Position numbers and translations under genes: made by a program. From the NCBI RefSeq assembly GCF_015627125.1, contig NZ_VTDO01000003.1, positions 199,769 to 263,768 on the forward strand: a stretch of DNA of 64,000 bases, written 5' to 3'. Below the pieces are notes generated by a model that was given only the letters and a program-made list of their open reading frames with translations, was not told where the DNA came from and searched no databases. The first letter of the stretch is position 1. Every line of letters begins with the position of its first letter. Positions 21,301 to 31,649 of the stretch are shown one piece after another. This DNA is from Acinetobacter rathckeae. Lineage in GTDB: Bacteria > Pseudomonadota > Gammaproteobacteria > Pseudomonadales > Moraxellaceae.

Positions 21301-22001
21301 AGCACAGTGCATGGCAACAGGCACAGCAAGAGCATACAGACCTACTGGTTGAGCTACGCCGTTATGCCACTGAACCCACAAAAACCACGCAAGATACCTT
21401 ATGCATTGAAGAAGGGCTGTATATACGCATACGTATTGCTGAAAAAGGTGCACAGCAATGGGTGAGTTTGCAGGCAGCGAGTGCACGGGCGGAACGATGC
21501 ACCAAAGTGTGGCTGGAGTATTTATTATGGCTCAGTTATTTAGACCTTGCAGACGGCGGTACAGATTTAAAACGGGTGGTGGTTTTTAGTAATCAGACCA
21601 TGATTTGCCAAGGTGTCAGCTCTAGTCAAGCCAAAAGCTATTTGGCTGATTGGTGGCAAGCATGGCACGTTGCACAGCAAACGCCGTTAGTGTTGCCTGC
21701 AGCACTATTACTGAAACCGATAATAGAAGACAGCAAAGCACTAACATGGCAACAGGTCGATGAACAGCATGTACTTGATGAAAAGAGTATGCAGTTATTG
21801 CTCAAAGCATGGCAAAACAACTATGAATACGGTGCATTTGCAGTTAGTGAAGATAAAGCCTCACAGTACCATCAAGATTGGGAGTTTATCTTACAACAGC
21901 AAGATCGCACCGCCTTATTACAAGATGCTTGCTTAACGTGGTCATATCGTTTGTATGCCCCAATGTATCTTCAATATGTGGAGCTTTGTAAGCATGGATA
22001 A
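18333..22001 (+). CDS. recC: Exodeoxyribonuclease V subunit gamma (RecC)
   Basis: RecC is the Chi-recognising, inactive-helicase subunit of the RecBCD helicase-nuclease that processes double-strand breaks and degrades linear foreign DNA. The 1,222-residue length fits. Typical segments include the N-terminal FIVPNPAIEHWLTQYIA, FTLLDLPPIQLHFLRRLAQ and RPLPYRLVVLLNLDSGIFP, and the late region FPSQQRHIPFDL ending in RSRLEDDQGAFLDALLLAKD. The start at 18333 has an AGGAGA site. It is the first gene of recC-recB-recD; recB begins inside its last codons (ATGGATAA overlap). Confidence 0.95.
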   Translation: MAIHVCQSQKLEVLAQILSAQLNQPSENLLGALQSQHFIVPNPAIEHWLTQYIAQQHGISANHVFHHRIQAFQWFIYQHVLTNKDQVRQANLPRLVMKWRIYTVLSQLSEQGAKLPLDHPMHAFIQRIEDSASHLTDAKQKQQKQQSMWYWVAENVSKLFSHYMAYRGYCNQDHGSLLCSCPHNWLAKWGKGQHLDIESLIASDQQLSLYNLEQASALETWQSWLWQHIFHDDFLNIQAIDDVFWQSLEQMTEPERRDALPQQVIVFTLLDLPPIQLHFLRRLAQYIDISIYHYNPSQEYWADSVDPKWKKSYDAKVKQRFIEKNQQQGKAVSDDDIAHFLRSFNQHFNAESRESRHPLLTRFGKQARDHFSLLAGLSSGEEGEWDDVFIDIDTDSLLHQLQADILYLMEPEANGYALDEHDHSIQIHVCHTTLRQLEVLKTQLVAWLAEKDPTQPRRLDDILILTPALADIEPLVRSVFAPMPNHQGKLQDDYLPIKMAGVMQFDLNNAWQAVLGRITLPDGRFQFDDFSDWLSLLATQRFYDLDYQAVERILQLLQHAGFKRGLDATHLQRTLLPEDTDYRYTFKFALDRLVKGVAVPEHVMVLDGLSIEDLMPEDFALVGVLIQIYNDFNQRRDWLYSEQYTQTTVEQWLFKLLDEVTAFEKQGETVLRSVKEVIQKQIRMLTLTANYEQRHAKTEDLAALSDLTLPLASVIQEISNAIESHVEQAIPSGAITFSEIGQIRPLPYRLVVLLNLDSGIFPSQQRHIPFDLMQVLRPILGDRSRLEDDQGAFLDALLLAKDALWLFYNGFDANGGDVRPPSAVLQELIDHLQLIVAEPEQPMPLDDRGLEISPNLRPLYQLHYLQPFDLDYFSQDGSTQYKNQWFDVALQLQNHTAKRPAWVDAEVNTSAKTLRVLEQQQWLSDVTFPAQLYLKALGLANLRLADEIQDSEPLLLDGLGRYQIRDFLQQQQHLPDADLLMDCLPVGKVQHSAWQQAQQEHTDLLVELRRYATEPTKTTQDTLCIEEGLYIRIRIAEKGAQQWVSLQAASARAERCTKVWLEYLLWLSYLDLADGGTDLKRVVVFSNQTMICQGVSSSQAKSYLADWWQAWHVAQQTPLVLPAALLLKPIIEDSKALTWQQVDEQHVLDEKSMQLLLKAWQNNYEYGAFAVSEDKASQYHQDWEFILQQQDRTALLQDACLTWSYRLYAPMYLQYVELCKHG

Positions 22002-25000
22002 CAGCACAGCCGTGTCATTTGATCCGATTCAAGACATTCAATTTACAGGGTTACATTGGATTGAGGCATCGGCAGGGTCGGGCAAAACGTTTACTTTATC
22101 TAGCCTGATTGTACGGGCATTGGTTGAAAAGTATCTGCCTAAACAGGTAGTTGCAACCACATTTACCCGTGCGGCGGCTGCCGAGTTAAAACTACGTACC
22201 CGTAAACGACTCCTTGAAGCATTCGACTTTTTTAAGCAGCGTCAAGGCTATGCCGAACAAGAAAACCTGACATGGCTTGAAATGCTAAAAACCCAAGGTA
22301 CAGACCCATTATATGTGGTTTTACTCAGCCAATATTTCAATAAAATAGATTACTTATGCTCACGTTTAAATGTGGTGATTTCACAGCTTGATGATTTATT
22401 TGTAGGTACACTCGACAGCTTTAGCCAAAAGTTACTCAGAGAATTTGCTTTTGAAAGTGGCAAAATAGAACGTGCAGACATTACAGACCAATCGAAACAC
22501 TATATTAAACAACTGATTCACGACATACTCAGAGAGTGGCTACAACAACAAAGCCAACAGCAGATCGATTTTATGTACTTTGCAGGGCATTTACACCCTG
22601 CCGAACACTACATGAAATTGGTAGAAGATACACTCAATTTTAGCAATGCTCAGTTTAATTCACCCATGCCACCTAAATTGGCATTAGAGGAAATTGAGCA
22701 ATTACAACGTAAACTCAGTGGGCTTTCAGTGGCACATCTTGCAGCATATTACACCGCTGAAGGGGAGTATATACAGGGGGTGAGTGGTACGCTGTATAGA
22801 GATAAAAGTAAATTTACCGCTCTTTTTGAAGTGGCAATACCAACGGCAATAAACGCGTTCTTAAAAGACGATGGCAAGGCCTTTTTTAGCCAAGACCATG
22901 CATCTTTATATAAGCTACAACAGCAATTTCATGCACAAAAACTGTTTACTAAAAAATGCCCCACAGATGCAGCAGAGGCATTTTACAATGATTCCGAATT
23001 GCACCGCTTTTTTGAGGTGCTGACACAACTTGCTGAGATACAGCAGCAACTACAACAGACAGAAACCTACTTTAAGTTTTATCTGTGTCAACAAGTGAAA
23101 CAGCGTTTACCTGCGTTATTACAATACAAGGGTGAAACCACCTTTGCACAGCAAATTAAAACTTTGTCCGATGCATTGCAAGACAGTCAAGGTCAAGCCT
23201 TTGCAGCCTTTGTACAACGCAGTTATCCACTGATTTTTGTTGATGAGTTTCAAGACACAAACCAAGACCAAGACAACATGCTGGCGAAAATCTGGCGTGA
23301 TGAGCAGCGTTATATGCAAGGCTGTATGGTCATGGTGGGAGATCGGAAACAGGCCATTTATGGCTTTCGTGGTGGTGACATGCTGACCTTTATACAAGCA
23401 CAGCAAGATGTGACCGCCAAACAAGGTCGATACTACCGCTTAAAATACAACCATAGAACAGTCAAACCACTGGTACAGGCAGTCGATGCTTTGCTACTTC
23501 AACGCCCAGATTTTGGTGAGCAAGTGATTTATCAGGCTGTAGAAGCAGGTACACGACCACACCCAAGTTTGGTTGATGCTGTGGGAGAAAACCACGCACC
23601 ACTACGGTGGCTAACCATCAGCGATAAAAAACACGTCAGTGCAGACATACAAGTGGCATGGCAAATTTCTACCCTATTACAACAGGCACAACACGGTCTG
23701 TTATATACGCAAAAAGACCAACAGCAACAGCCCATACAACTCGATGATATTGCGGTGCTGTCTAAAAATCATCACAACTTAGACTTAGTACAATACGAGT
23801 TAGAGCGTTTAGGCATACGAGTAAATCGTCCTGCCAAACGCAGTGTCTTTGCAGGCCGTATGGCACAAGATGTGGCTGCATTTTTAGCGGCAATTTTAAA
23901 CCCTTTCGATGAGCGTCTGGTCAAACGGGCTTTGGCGACTCGGTTAATGGGTTTTAACGTATCGGACTTGGTTCAGCTGGAAACGCAAGCCGATGGTTTG
24001 GGGCAATACATTGCTGTGTTTGATCAGATTCGTGAAATGTGGTTCACACGGCAGTTCTTAACCGCTTGGCAGTTTGCATTGAATGAACTGAATATTTGGC
24101 AAAGCATCGTGAAATATGCCTCGCGTGACAATGAGCGGGCCGTGGTCGATTTAAGACACTTGAGTGATTTACTCAGCAATGAGAGTCGGCATTATCAAGG
24201 GCCACACAATTTATACCAGTGGTATATTAAACAAGTGGCTGCACCCAGTGAGCGAGAATGGGAGCTAGAACGGGCGTTGTCGAGCGTGGCAGGTGTACAG
24301 CTCATGACCATACACCAGTCGAAAGGATTAGAGTTTAAAATTGTTTTTTTAATCAATGCAGACTCTACTTTTAGTGAAAAAAATAAAACCTTAAATTTTT
24401 CAACCACTGAAGTGACGGATACCAACGCTAAAACGCAACGTGTGGTTGAAATTAATGACCAAGCACATTTACAAGAACAGGCGTTGTCACAACACCAAGC
24501 CCGTGCCGAAGCAGAGCAAAATCGTTTATGGTATGTGGCATTAACCCGTGCCAGTCATCGTATGTATGTGGTGATGACGCAGCCTAAAAATCCCGCAGGC
24601 GTGAGCTTTTGGACACAAGGCGTGCCCTTTGAGCATGTGGACAGCATGCAAGCCGATGAGATTTTGAGTGCTCCAGTCGCTTACCGTGAAAAAACGCATG
24701 AAGTGATTGCAATACATGCACAGCCGTTGCCTAAGTTAAGGTTGTACCCCCGTTCACGCACCAGTTTTTCAGCCTTGGCACAACACTTGACCCGTCAACA
24801 GGCACAAGACTTATTGGTTGAGCAAGACAGCATACAACACCCTGCCGATGATGAAATTGCTGTGCCATCTGTCACAGTGATGGATGCTGAACCTACGCCC
24901 ATTTCAAGCATTGCCATGAAATTTCCTATGGGGACACAGGCAGGTAATTTTTTACATGAAATCTTTGAGCAAATTGACTTTCAAAACAGCCAAGATTGGG

Positions 25001-25671
25001 CCATAGAGATACAACGCCGTTTTAAAAATGACTATGTGGCATTACGCCAACCGTTACTGGAGTACTACCAAACACAGTCTGAGCAACCTGAACAGCAGAT
25101 GATTCAGGCAGTCATTGATTGGTTGCAGGCGATTGTACAGACCCCAATGCATGGGGAATTTTGTTTACAACAGTTAGCTCGTAAAGACTATTTGTCGGAA
25201 TTTCCTTTCCACTTGGCATTGTCTGACCGTGTCTTTGCTACACAGCGAATCTATCGTTTGTTGCAAGAGTATGGCATAACCATTCCCACATTAAATGCAG
25301 CTGAGTCGGCACGGTTTATGAATGGTTCAATTGACTTGGTGTATTTATTTGAAGGTAAATATTACATTGCCGATTATAAAAGTAACTTTTTAGGGGAGTC
25401 AATTACGGCCTATACGACCGAGCAAATCGCTAAAAATATGTCGCAAAGCAGTTATTGGTTACAGGCATGTTTATATTTGGTGGCATTGCATCGTTATTTA
25501 AAACAAAAACTACAGGGTTATACCATTGAGCAGCATTTAGGTGGGGCGAGTTATTTGTATTTAAGAGGCATGCATGGTGTGGCAGGTTATGGCGTATTAT
25601 ATTGGCAACCCGATGTTGAGTTAATTTTACGGCTTGATGCGACTTTAGGTTATGATGATACGATCGAATAA
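21994..25671 (+). CDS. recB: Exodeoxyribonuclease V subunit beta (RecB)
   Basis: RecB is the 3'-5' SF1 helicase and the nuclease subunit of RecBCD. With the start at ATG 21994 it has about 1,225 residues. Walker A ASAGSGKT has its lysine near residue 31. Motif II is DEFQDTNQDQ, motif III is VGDRKQAIYGFRGGD, and QLMTIHQSKGLEFKIVF plus LWYVALTRA are motifs V-VI. The C-terminal nuclease site GSIDLVYLF...YYIADYKSN is complete. The open frame extends to 21955, but ATG 21994 has GTGGAG upstream and gives the classic 8-base overlap with the recC stop. Context and full motifs indicate a functional enzyme. Confidence 0.96.
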   Translation: MDNSTAVSFDPIQDIQFTGLHWIEASAGSGKTFTLSSLIVRALVEKYLPKQVVATTFTRAAAAELKLRTRKRLLEAFDFFKQRQGYAEQENLTWLEMLKTQGTDPLYVVLLSQYFNKIDYLCSRLNVVISQLDDLFVGTLDSFSQKLLREFAFESGKIERADITDQSKHYIKQLIHDILREWLQQQSQQQIDFMYFAGHLHPAEHYMKLVEDTLNFSNAQFNSPMPPKLALEEIEQLQRKLSGLSVAHLAAYYTAEGEYIQGVSGTLYRDKSKFTALFEVAIPTAINAFLKDDGKAFFSQDHASLYKLQQQFHAQKLFTKKCPTDAAEAFYNDSELHRFFEVLTQLAEIQQQLQQTETYFKFYLCQQVKQRLPALLQYKGETTFAQQIKTLSDALQDSQGQAFAAFVQRSYPLIFVDEFQDTNQDQDNMLAKIWRDEQRYMQGCMVMVGDRKQAIYGFRGGDMLTFIQAQQDVTAKQGRYYRLKYNHRTVKPLVQAVDALLLQRPDFGEQVIYQAVEAGTRPHPSLVDAVGENHAPLRWLTISDKKHVSADIQVAWQISTLLQQAQHGLLYTQKDQQQQPIQLDDIAVLSKNHHNLDLVQYELERLGIRVNRPAKRSVFAGRMAQDVAAFLAAILNPFDERLVKRALATRLMGFNVSDLVQLETQADGLGQYIAVFDQIREMWFTRQFLTAWQFALNELNIWQSIVKYASRDNERAVVDLRHLSDLLSNESRHYQGPHNLYQWYIKQVAAPSEREWELERALSSVAGVQLMTIHQSKGLEFKIVFLINADSTFSEKNKTLNFSTTEVTDTNAKTQRVVEINDQAHLQEQALSQHQARAEAEQNRLWYVALTRASHRMYVVMTQPKNPAGVSFWTQGVPFEHVDSMQADEILSAPVAYREKTHEVIAIHAQPLPKLRLYPRSRTSFSALAQHLTRQQAQDLLVEQDSIQHPADDEIAVPSVTVMDAEPTPISSIAMKFPMGTQAGNFLHEIFEQIDFQNSQDWAIEIQRRFKNDYVALRQPLLEYYQTQSEQPEQQMIQAVIDWLQAIVQTPMHGEFCLQQLARKDYLSEFPFHLALSDRVFATQRIYRLLQEYGITIPTLNAAESARFMNGSIDLVYLFEGKYYIADYKSNFLGESITAYTTEQIAKNMSQSSYWLQACLYLVALHRYLKQKLQGYTIEQHLGGASYLYLRGMHGVAGYGVLYWQPDVELILRLDATLGYDDTIE

Positions 25672-25707
25672 TTCTAAATTTATGATTTTAAATCAATATA
25701 TTATGTT

Positions 25708-27534
25708 GTGGAAAAACCTGAGTATAACCCTGTTGATATCTATGTGTATAACCTTGAGGATATGTCTGTGAATAACCTAGAAAAACAAGAAATGCAGTTA
25801 GAGCCGTGGGTCATACAGTGGTCAGATTATCTGACAAACGCTGCTGATTTTACCAACGCAGATGATAAAATCGCTGCTCAAAACCTAATACATGCCGTAC
25901 TCTTTGCCGCGTCTCAAGGAAACAGTTGTTTAGAATTAACAGCACTGCATGCGAAGAGGTTGCGTAGTCTATTGTCTTTTGCAGATAAAAGCCAGATCAG
26001 CCCCTTCGTTTTTTGCAATAATCGACTCTATTTGTACAGATATTATGCACTTGAGCGACGTTTGGCACAGCAAGTACACCGCCTAAGTCAACAGTCGGTG
26101 GTGGTGGTAGACAGTGCAGCTTATGATGGGCTACTCAAAGACCCCCACCAAAAGCAAGCCCTTGAATGGGTTGCAAGCAGTGGTTTGAGCCTGATTACAG
26201 GAGGGCCAGGTACAGGAAAGACCTACACATTGGCACGTATTATTGCCGCACTCAACCACAGCGTGGCACATTTACGCATTGCGATGGCTGCCCCTACAGG
26301 TAAAGCAGCACAGCGTATGCAAGAGGCATTGAAAAATGCATTTGCAGACTTAGAGCCTCGTTTAATGACTCCTGAGTTGCAACTACTACAACCTGTGACT
26401 TTGCACCGATTACTGAAAATTGGGCAAAAAGGCCGAGCACAGTTTAATCAAGCTCAGCCACTTCCTTATGATGTGGTAGTGGTTGATGAAGCCTCAATGC
26501 TAGACCTTAATCTTGCCACACAACTGTTTGAAGCGATTGCTACAGGTACGCGCTTAATTTTATTGGGTGATGCAAATCAGTTGTCTTCTGTAGATGTGGG
26601 TACGGTACTGAGTGACTTACAACGAAGTCAGCTATTAGAATCTCATGTGGTGGAATTAAAATATAGTCGCCGTTTTAGTGGTGATGCACAGATTGGACGT
26701 ATGGCTCAATTTATTCAACAGCAAAAACAGCCACAAAACGCAAGTCATGATGTGGTTATTGCATTTGAACAGCAAATTGTTCAGCCGAGTGAACTCAGAC
26801 CTATACAGATCTCTATGCTAGAAAAAGATCTGATTCAGCTCCAATATATCGAAGACACAGCCAAAGTGACATCTGCGAAAACACACGAGCATTTACAGTC
26901 GCTCTGGTATGGTTTTCAAGGTTATGCCGTAGCATTAGAGCAGTATTTTCAATCTGAAACCTATGCTGAAAATACAGATTTAAGCCCTGAACAAGAGGCG
27001 GTATTAAAGGCTTTTGATGACTACCGTATTTTGACGGCCATGCGTTATGGAACCTTTGGCGTGACACAGTTAAATCATGATATGCAGGCCAAACTTTTAG
27101 AGCATTTGGTGGCATATACGCAAGCCAGTGGTGATTGGTATGTTGGTCGTCCTGTCATGATGACTGAAAATAACTATCAGCTTGGACTGTCAAATGGTGA
27201 TGTAGGCATTTGTTTTAAACATAGACAAGATCCAACGCAATTTGAAGTGTATTTTCCAAGTTTAGCGAAATGGGTACTGGCAACACGCTTACCTAAACAT
27301 ATACAAACCGCATTTGCCATGACCATTCATAAATCACAAGGTTCAGAGTTTACGCATACCGCTGTTGTGCTAGAGCCTGCGGCCGAACAGTTACTTAGCC
27401 AAGAATTGCTTTATACGGCCATTACTCGTGCTAAAAAAGTGGTGACACTGTTGGTCGATCAAACTGCATTTGCTCGGGCACTGAGTCATCAAACCACACG
27501 GCACAGTGGTTTGGCTGATTTTATTGATACATAA
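25708..27534 (+). CDS. recD: Exodeoxyribonuclease V subunit alpha (RecD)
   Basis: RecD is the 5'-3' SF1 helicase of RecBCD. Walker A GGPGTGKTYT lies near residues 168-177, with APTGKAAQRM after it. Walker B is VVVDEASMLD, then LGDANQLSSVDVG, and the C-terminal FAMTIHKSQGSEF and LLYTAITRAKK close the helicase core. The start is uncertain: the frame opens at a GTG at 25708, with ATGs at 25762 and 25789; no candidate has a well-spaced ribosome site. The 5' end is an imperfect 24-base tandem repeat (25720-25791) coding for eight-residue units. It is third in the recCBD operon, 36 bases after recB. Confidence 0.94.
   Translation: MEKPEYNPVDIYVYNLEDMSVNNLEKQEMQLEPWVIQWSDYLTNAADFTNADDKIAAQNLIHAVLFAASQGNSCLELTALHAKRLRSLLSFADKSQISPFVFCNNRLYLYRYYALERRLAQQVHRLSQQSVVVVDSAAYDGLLKDPHQKQALEWVASSGLSLITGGPGTGKTYTLARIIAALNHSVAHLRIAMAAPTGKAAQRMQEALKNAFADLEPRLMTPELQLLQPVTLHRLLKIGQKGRAQFNQAQPLPYDVVVVDEASMLDLNLATQLFEAIATGTRLILLGDANQLSSVDVGTVLSDLQRSQLLESHVVELKYSRRFSGDAQIGRMAQFIQQQKQPQNASHDVVIAFEQQIVQPSELRPIQISMLEKDLIQLQYIEDTAKVTSAKTHEHLQSLWYGFQGYAVALEQYFQSETYAENTDLSPEQEAVLKAFDDYRILTAMRYGTFGVTQLNHDMQAKLLEHLVAYTQASGDWYVGRPVMMTENNYQLGLSNGDVGICFKHRQDPTQFEVYFPSLAKWVLATRLPKHIQTAFAMTIHKSQGSEFTHTAVVLEPAAEQLLSQELLYTAITRAKKVVTLLVDQTAFARALSHQTTRHSGLADFIDT
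25720..25791 (+). repeat. Imperfect 24-bp tandem repeat at the 5' end of recD
   Basis: Three units beginning GAGTATAACC, GTGTATAACC and GTGAATAACC, each 24 bases, encode EYNPVDIY, VYNLEDMS and VNNLEKQE. The third unit is the most diverged. The repeat keeps frame, so slippage would add or remove eight residues or shift the usable start. Confidence 0.7.
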
Positions 27535-27726
27535 TGTACGAAATAGCGTACAAGAAATAGAGCCATTGACCAATAGTGCGTCTGTGGGTTTTTTGCGATG
27601 ATTGGTTTACACAATAAGTTTGATCGGGAAAGATCAAATAACAATGCAGAGAATAACTATAAATATTCGAAAGACTGCAAACTTACAATGAAGCGTGGGT
27701 TAATCAAATAAGTGTAAAAGCTACTG

Positions 27727-27766
27727 AGCCTTTTAGTTTTGGGAGAGACTAAAAGGCTTTTCTTTT
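27727..27766 (+). terminator. Terminator after recD
   Basis: AGCCTTTTAGT pairs with ACTAAAAGGCT across a ten-base loop and is followed by TTTCTTTTA. It lies about 190 bases past the recD stop and would end the recCBD transcript. Confidence 0.75.
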
Positions 27767-27786
27767 ACTGGTATAAAATGAATTAA

Positions 27787-27814
27787 ATGGTCAGATACTT
27801 GAATATCTGACCAT
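27787..27814 (-). terminator. Hairpin terminator after thiC
   Basis: Eleven-base perfect arms (ATGGTCAGATA / TATCTGACCAT) around a six-base loop lie 22 bases beyond the thiC stop. On the minus strand they are followed by TTAATTCATTTTA, a moderately T-rich tail. Confidence 0.65.
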
Positions 27815-27835
27815 ATTGTGTGGCATTGTGAGTTT

Positions 27836-29695
<1,860 letters not shown>

Positions 29696-29732
29696 TCAAT
29701 AGATAGGCAATAGAGGGTATCAATTTGTGGTG

Positions 29733-29841
29733 GCTTGATTCCTACGCAGGTTTTAACCTGATCAGGTTCAACGGTATTCACCATTAAGAAAGTATATTTC
29801 TAGGGTGATCTCAGCGAGTTGTTACTCGCACTCCGTCAAGC
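29733..29841 (-). ncRNA. TPP riboswitch (THI element) in the thiC leader
   Basis: Read on the minus strand, the leader has a closing P1 stem GCTTGAC/ATCAAGC, the conserved CTGAGATCACCC thi-box arm, and the second sensor arm GAACCTGATCAGGTTAAAAC with CCTGCGTAGGAA. All hallmark TPP-aptamer segments are in order. About 110 bases separate the aptamer from the thiC ATG; control could be translational or by termination, and I do not see a strong terminator there. Confidence 0.95.
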
Positions 29842-30268
29842 ATTGCTTAATAGTAGCAGGTTTAATTGCTAATGTTGCATGAACTTAAAATAAATATCGG
29901 AGCATGTTAAAAAAATAGCGTTAACCTAAATGTAGGGGGCATGTATAGGTGTGTTTGACAGTAATCTTGAGTTATTTTTGGTGACATTAACAGGTAATAG
30001 TTGTCATAAATAGAGGGGAATGTAATGGTTAGTATGACTTTGTTTGCTGTGTAAATACAGTATTAGGAATCTGTTTTAATTCATATGTTCTTGTGTAAGT
30101 TATTTCGTACAAACAATACAGTCAAAAACTACTATAACGCTGATTTTATTATGGCAATATAAAGATGTGGGAACAAAATAGAACAAAGTAAAACAACACA
30201 GGAACACAATAAAGCATAACGACTAAAACACAAAAACAGTCAAAATTATAATAACAATATAGCGCAAT
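29842..30268. other. Gene-free AT-rich stretch ending in A/C-rich DNA
   Basis: No credible reading frame is seen on either strand. From about 30171 to 30260 the + strand is almost all A and C with recurring GAACAAA/AAACA units at roughly ten-base spacing, immediately before an orphan terminator. An unannotated small RNA ending at that terminator is possible, but I could not find a convincing promoter. Confidence 0.4.
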
Positions 30269-30299
30269 AAAAAAGCCCAAGGAAACTTGGGCTTTTTTA
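30269..30299 (+). terminator. Orphan bidirectional intrinsic terminator
   Basis: AAAAAAGCCCAAG pairs with CTTGGGCTTTTTT around a four-base loop. It is a textbook terminator with T-runs for both directions, yet no gene ends nearby: thiC runs away from it and the next gene starts at 30592. Confidence 0.85.
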
Positions 30300-30591
30300 T
30301 ATTAAGACTGTCCATTTTAGACATATATTTGACGCTAAGGAGTAGAATATATACTCGCATAAAGTTTTAGATGTTCGTTAAATGTTAATACTTGGTGGTG
30401 TATCAAAAAGTATGCTGTGCTATAAAGATGATTGTTTATATAATAGAGGAATCAAAATAAAATGCTTTTTACGCTTTTTGGCTCAACTCTATTGATGTTA
30501 GTGTAATGGTTCGAATAAGTCTAGATTTATGTCTGTGGTTTGAATAGTTTACCTAATATTTATTTTATAAATATCTAATAGTAGTAGCCCT

Positions 30592-30948
30592 ATGAATGAT
30601 ACGCCAAAGAAATTATCCGTAATTTACCATTTACATTTCTTTTTTGATTTGGTTGAGGTTCAACATATTAAAAAGATCCATGAAAAGGTAACAAGTCAAA
30701 TATCTCATTTAGCCACAATTTTCCCTTTGTTATTACCTCCAGCTGGGCCTTTACCAAAGCCAATGTTTATGCTGGAGTTTTCTGAAGACGTTGTAAATGA
30801 AATTATATTGTTTTTTAAACAATATGAAAAAGATTATAGTATTTTTATTCATCCTGAATTGGATGATGAAGTGCTTGCTCATACAGATTGTTCAATATGG
30901 ATAGGTAAAAAAATTCCACTAAGGTTGGAATACTTAAGTAAGAGATGA
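30592..30948 (+). CDS. DOPA 4,5-dioxygenase family protein
   Basis: 118 residues matching the small bacterial DOPA 4,5-dioxygenase-like family (extradiol ring cleavage in characterised members). Features: YHLHFFFD with paired His (residues 12-19), PAGPLPKPMFMLEF corresponding to the family's P-x-GPHPxPMF motif (the usual His is replaced here by Leu), FIHPELDDEVLAHTD (His near 87 and 96) and the C-terminal SIWIGKKIPLRLEYL. The predicted metal-site histidines are largely kept. It stands alone between the orphan terminator and rpsO, with no catechol pathway nearby, so the substrate is unknown. No strong ribosome site is seen; the ATG is chosen from family length. Confidence 0.75.
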   Translation: MNDTPKKLSVIYHLHFFFDLVEVQHIKKIHEKVTSQISHLATIFPLLLPPAGPLPKPMFMLEFSEDVVNEIILFFKQYEKDYSIFIHPELDDEVLAHTDCSIWIGKKIPLRLEYLSKR

Positions 30949-31020
30949 TTTAAGCTAAAAAGCAAAAGCAACTATACAAAAATATAAATTGCTTAATTCT
31001 ACGCAATTGATAAAAGCATT

Positions 31021-31049
31021 TTGCAATTTGTACACTTTTCACTTAAAAT
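31021..31049 (+). promoter_or_regulatory. Sigma-70 promoter of rpsO
   Basis: TTGCAA (31021-31026), a 17-base spacer and TAAAAT (31044-31049) lie about 90 bases upstream of the rpsO start, close to consensus in both boxes and spacing. Confidence 0.65.
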
Positions 31050-31139
31050 ATGCACTTGCTGTAGTGATGCATGGCAGGCAGTTTTTTTATAAATTGTTTT
31101 ATATCATTTTTTAAATTTTAAGCATCTCGGAGAAATCGA

Positions 31140-31409
31140 ATGTCTTTAACAACTACAGATCGCGCAGAAATCATTGCTAAATTTGCACGTGCAGAAAATG
31201 ACACTGGTTCACCAGAAGTTCAAGTGGCTTTACTTACTGCTCAAATCAATGACTTGCAAGGTCACTTTAAAGCACACAAAAAAGATCACCATGGTCGCCG
31301 TGGTTTGATTCGTATGGTTAACCAACGCCGTAAACTTCTTGACTACCTAAATGGTAAAGACCACGGTCGTTATGTTGCGTTAATTGGTGCTTTAGGCTTA
31401 CGTCGTTAA
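31140..31409 (+). CDS. rpsO: 30S ribosomal protein S15
   Basis: 89 residues, the normal S15 length. The protein binds 16S rRNA and helps assemble the small-subunit platform. Visible family segments: [47 protein letters not shown] and the C-terminal LIGALGLRR. The start has a CGGAGAAA ribosome site. pnp follows after 240 bases, the classical rpsO-pnp arrangement. Confidence 0.98.
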   Translation: MSLTTTDRAEIIAKFARAENDTGSPEVQVALLTAQINDLQGHFKAHKKDHHGRRGLIRMVNQRRKLLDYLNGKDHGRYVALIGALGLRR

Positions 31410-31496
31410 TTCGATTGAGCGATTTTTCGGTACAACGTATGTTATTTATAACATTCGCGCTGAAAATGAAGCATAGCTTAGTTTGCTAAGCAATCT

Positions 31497-31524
31497 AAGA
31501 AGGGGCGAATGATCGCTCCTTCTT
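31497..31524 (+). terminator. Long hairpin between rpsO and pnp
   Basis: AAGAAGGGGCGA and TCGCTCCTTCTT form a 12-pair stem (one G-U) with an ATGA loop, followed by TGTGTTTAAAA. It may be a partial terminator for rpsO. Alternatively it may be an RNase III processing stem like that in other pnp leaders; the weak T-tail leaves this open. Confidence 0.55.
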
Positions 31525-31649
31525 TGTGTTTAAAATCTAGTGAGGTCGGCTTCTAAGTTTTGTCATTTATAAAACATGAAACTGTATTACTATAAATGCC
31601 AAACCTTAGGGGTCTCCACTAGAATAAATTAATTAGGAAATAACAATAT

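Noticed and set aside
30044..30057. CTGTGTAAATACAG resembling a LexA box
   Set aside because: Spacing between CTG and CAG is eight rather than ten, no gene follows, and Acinetobacter lacks a classical LexA.
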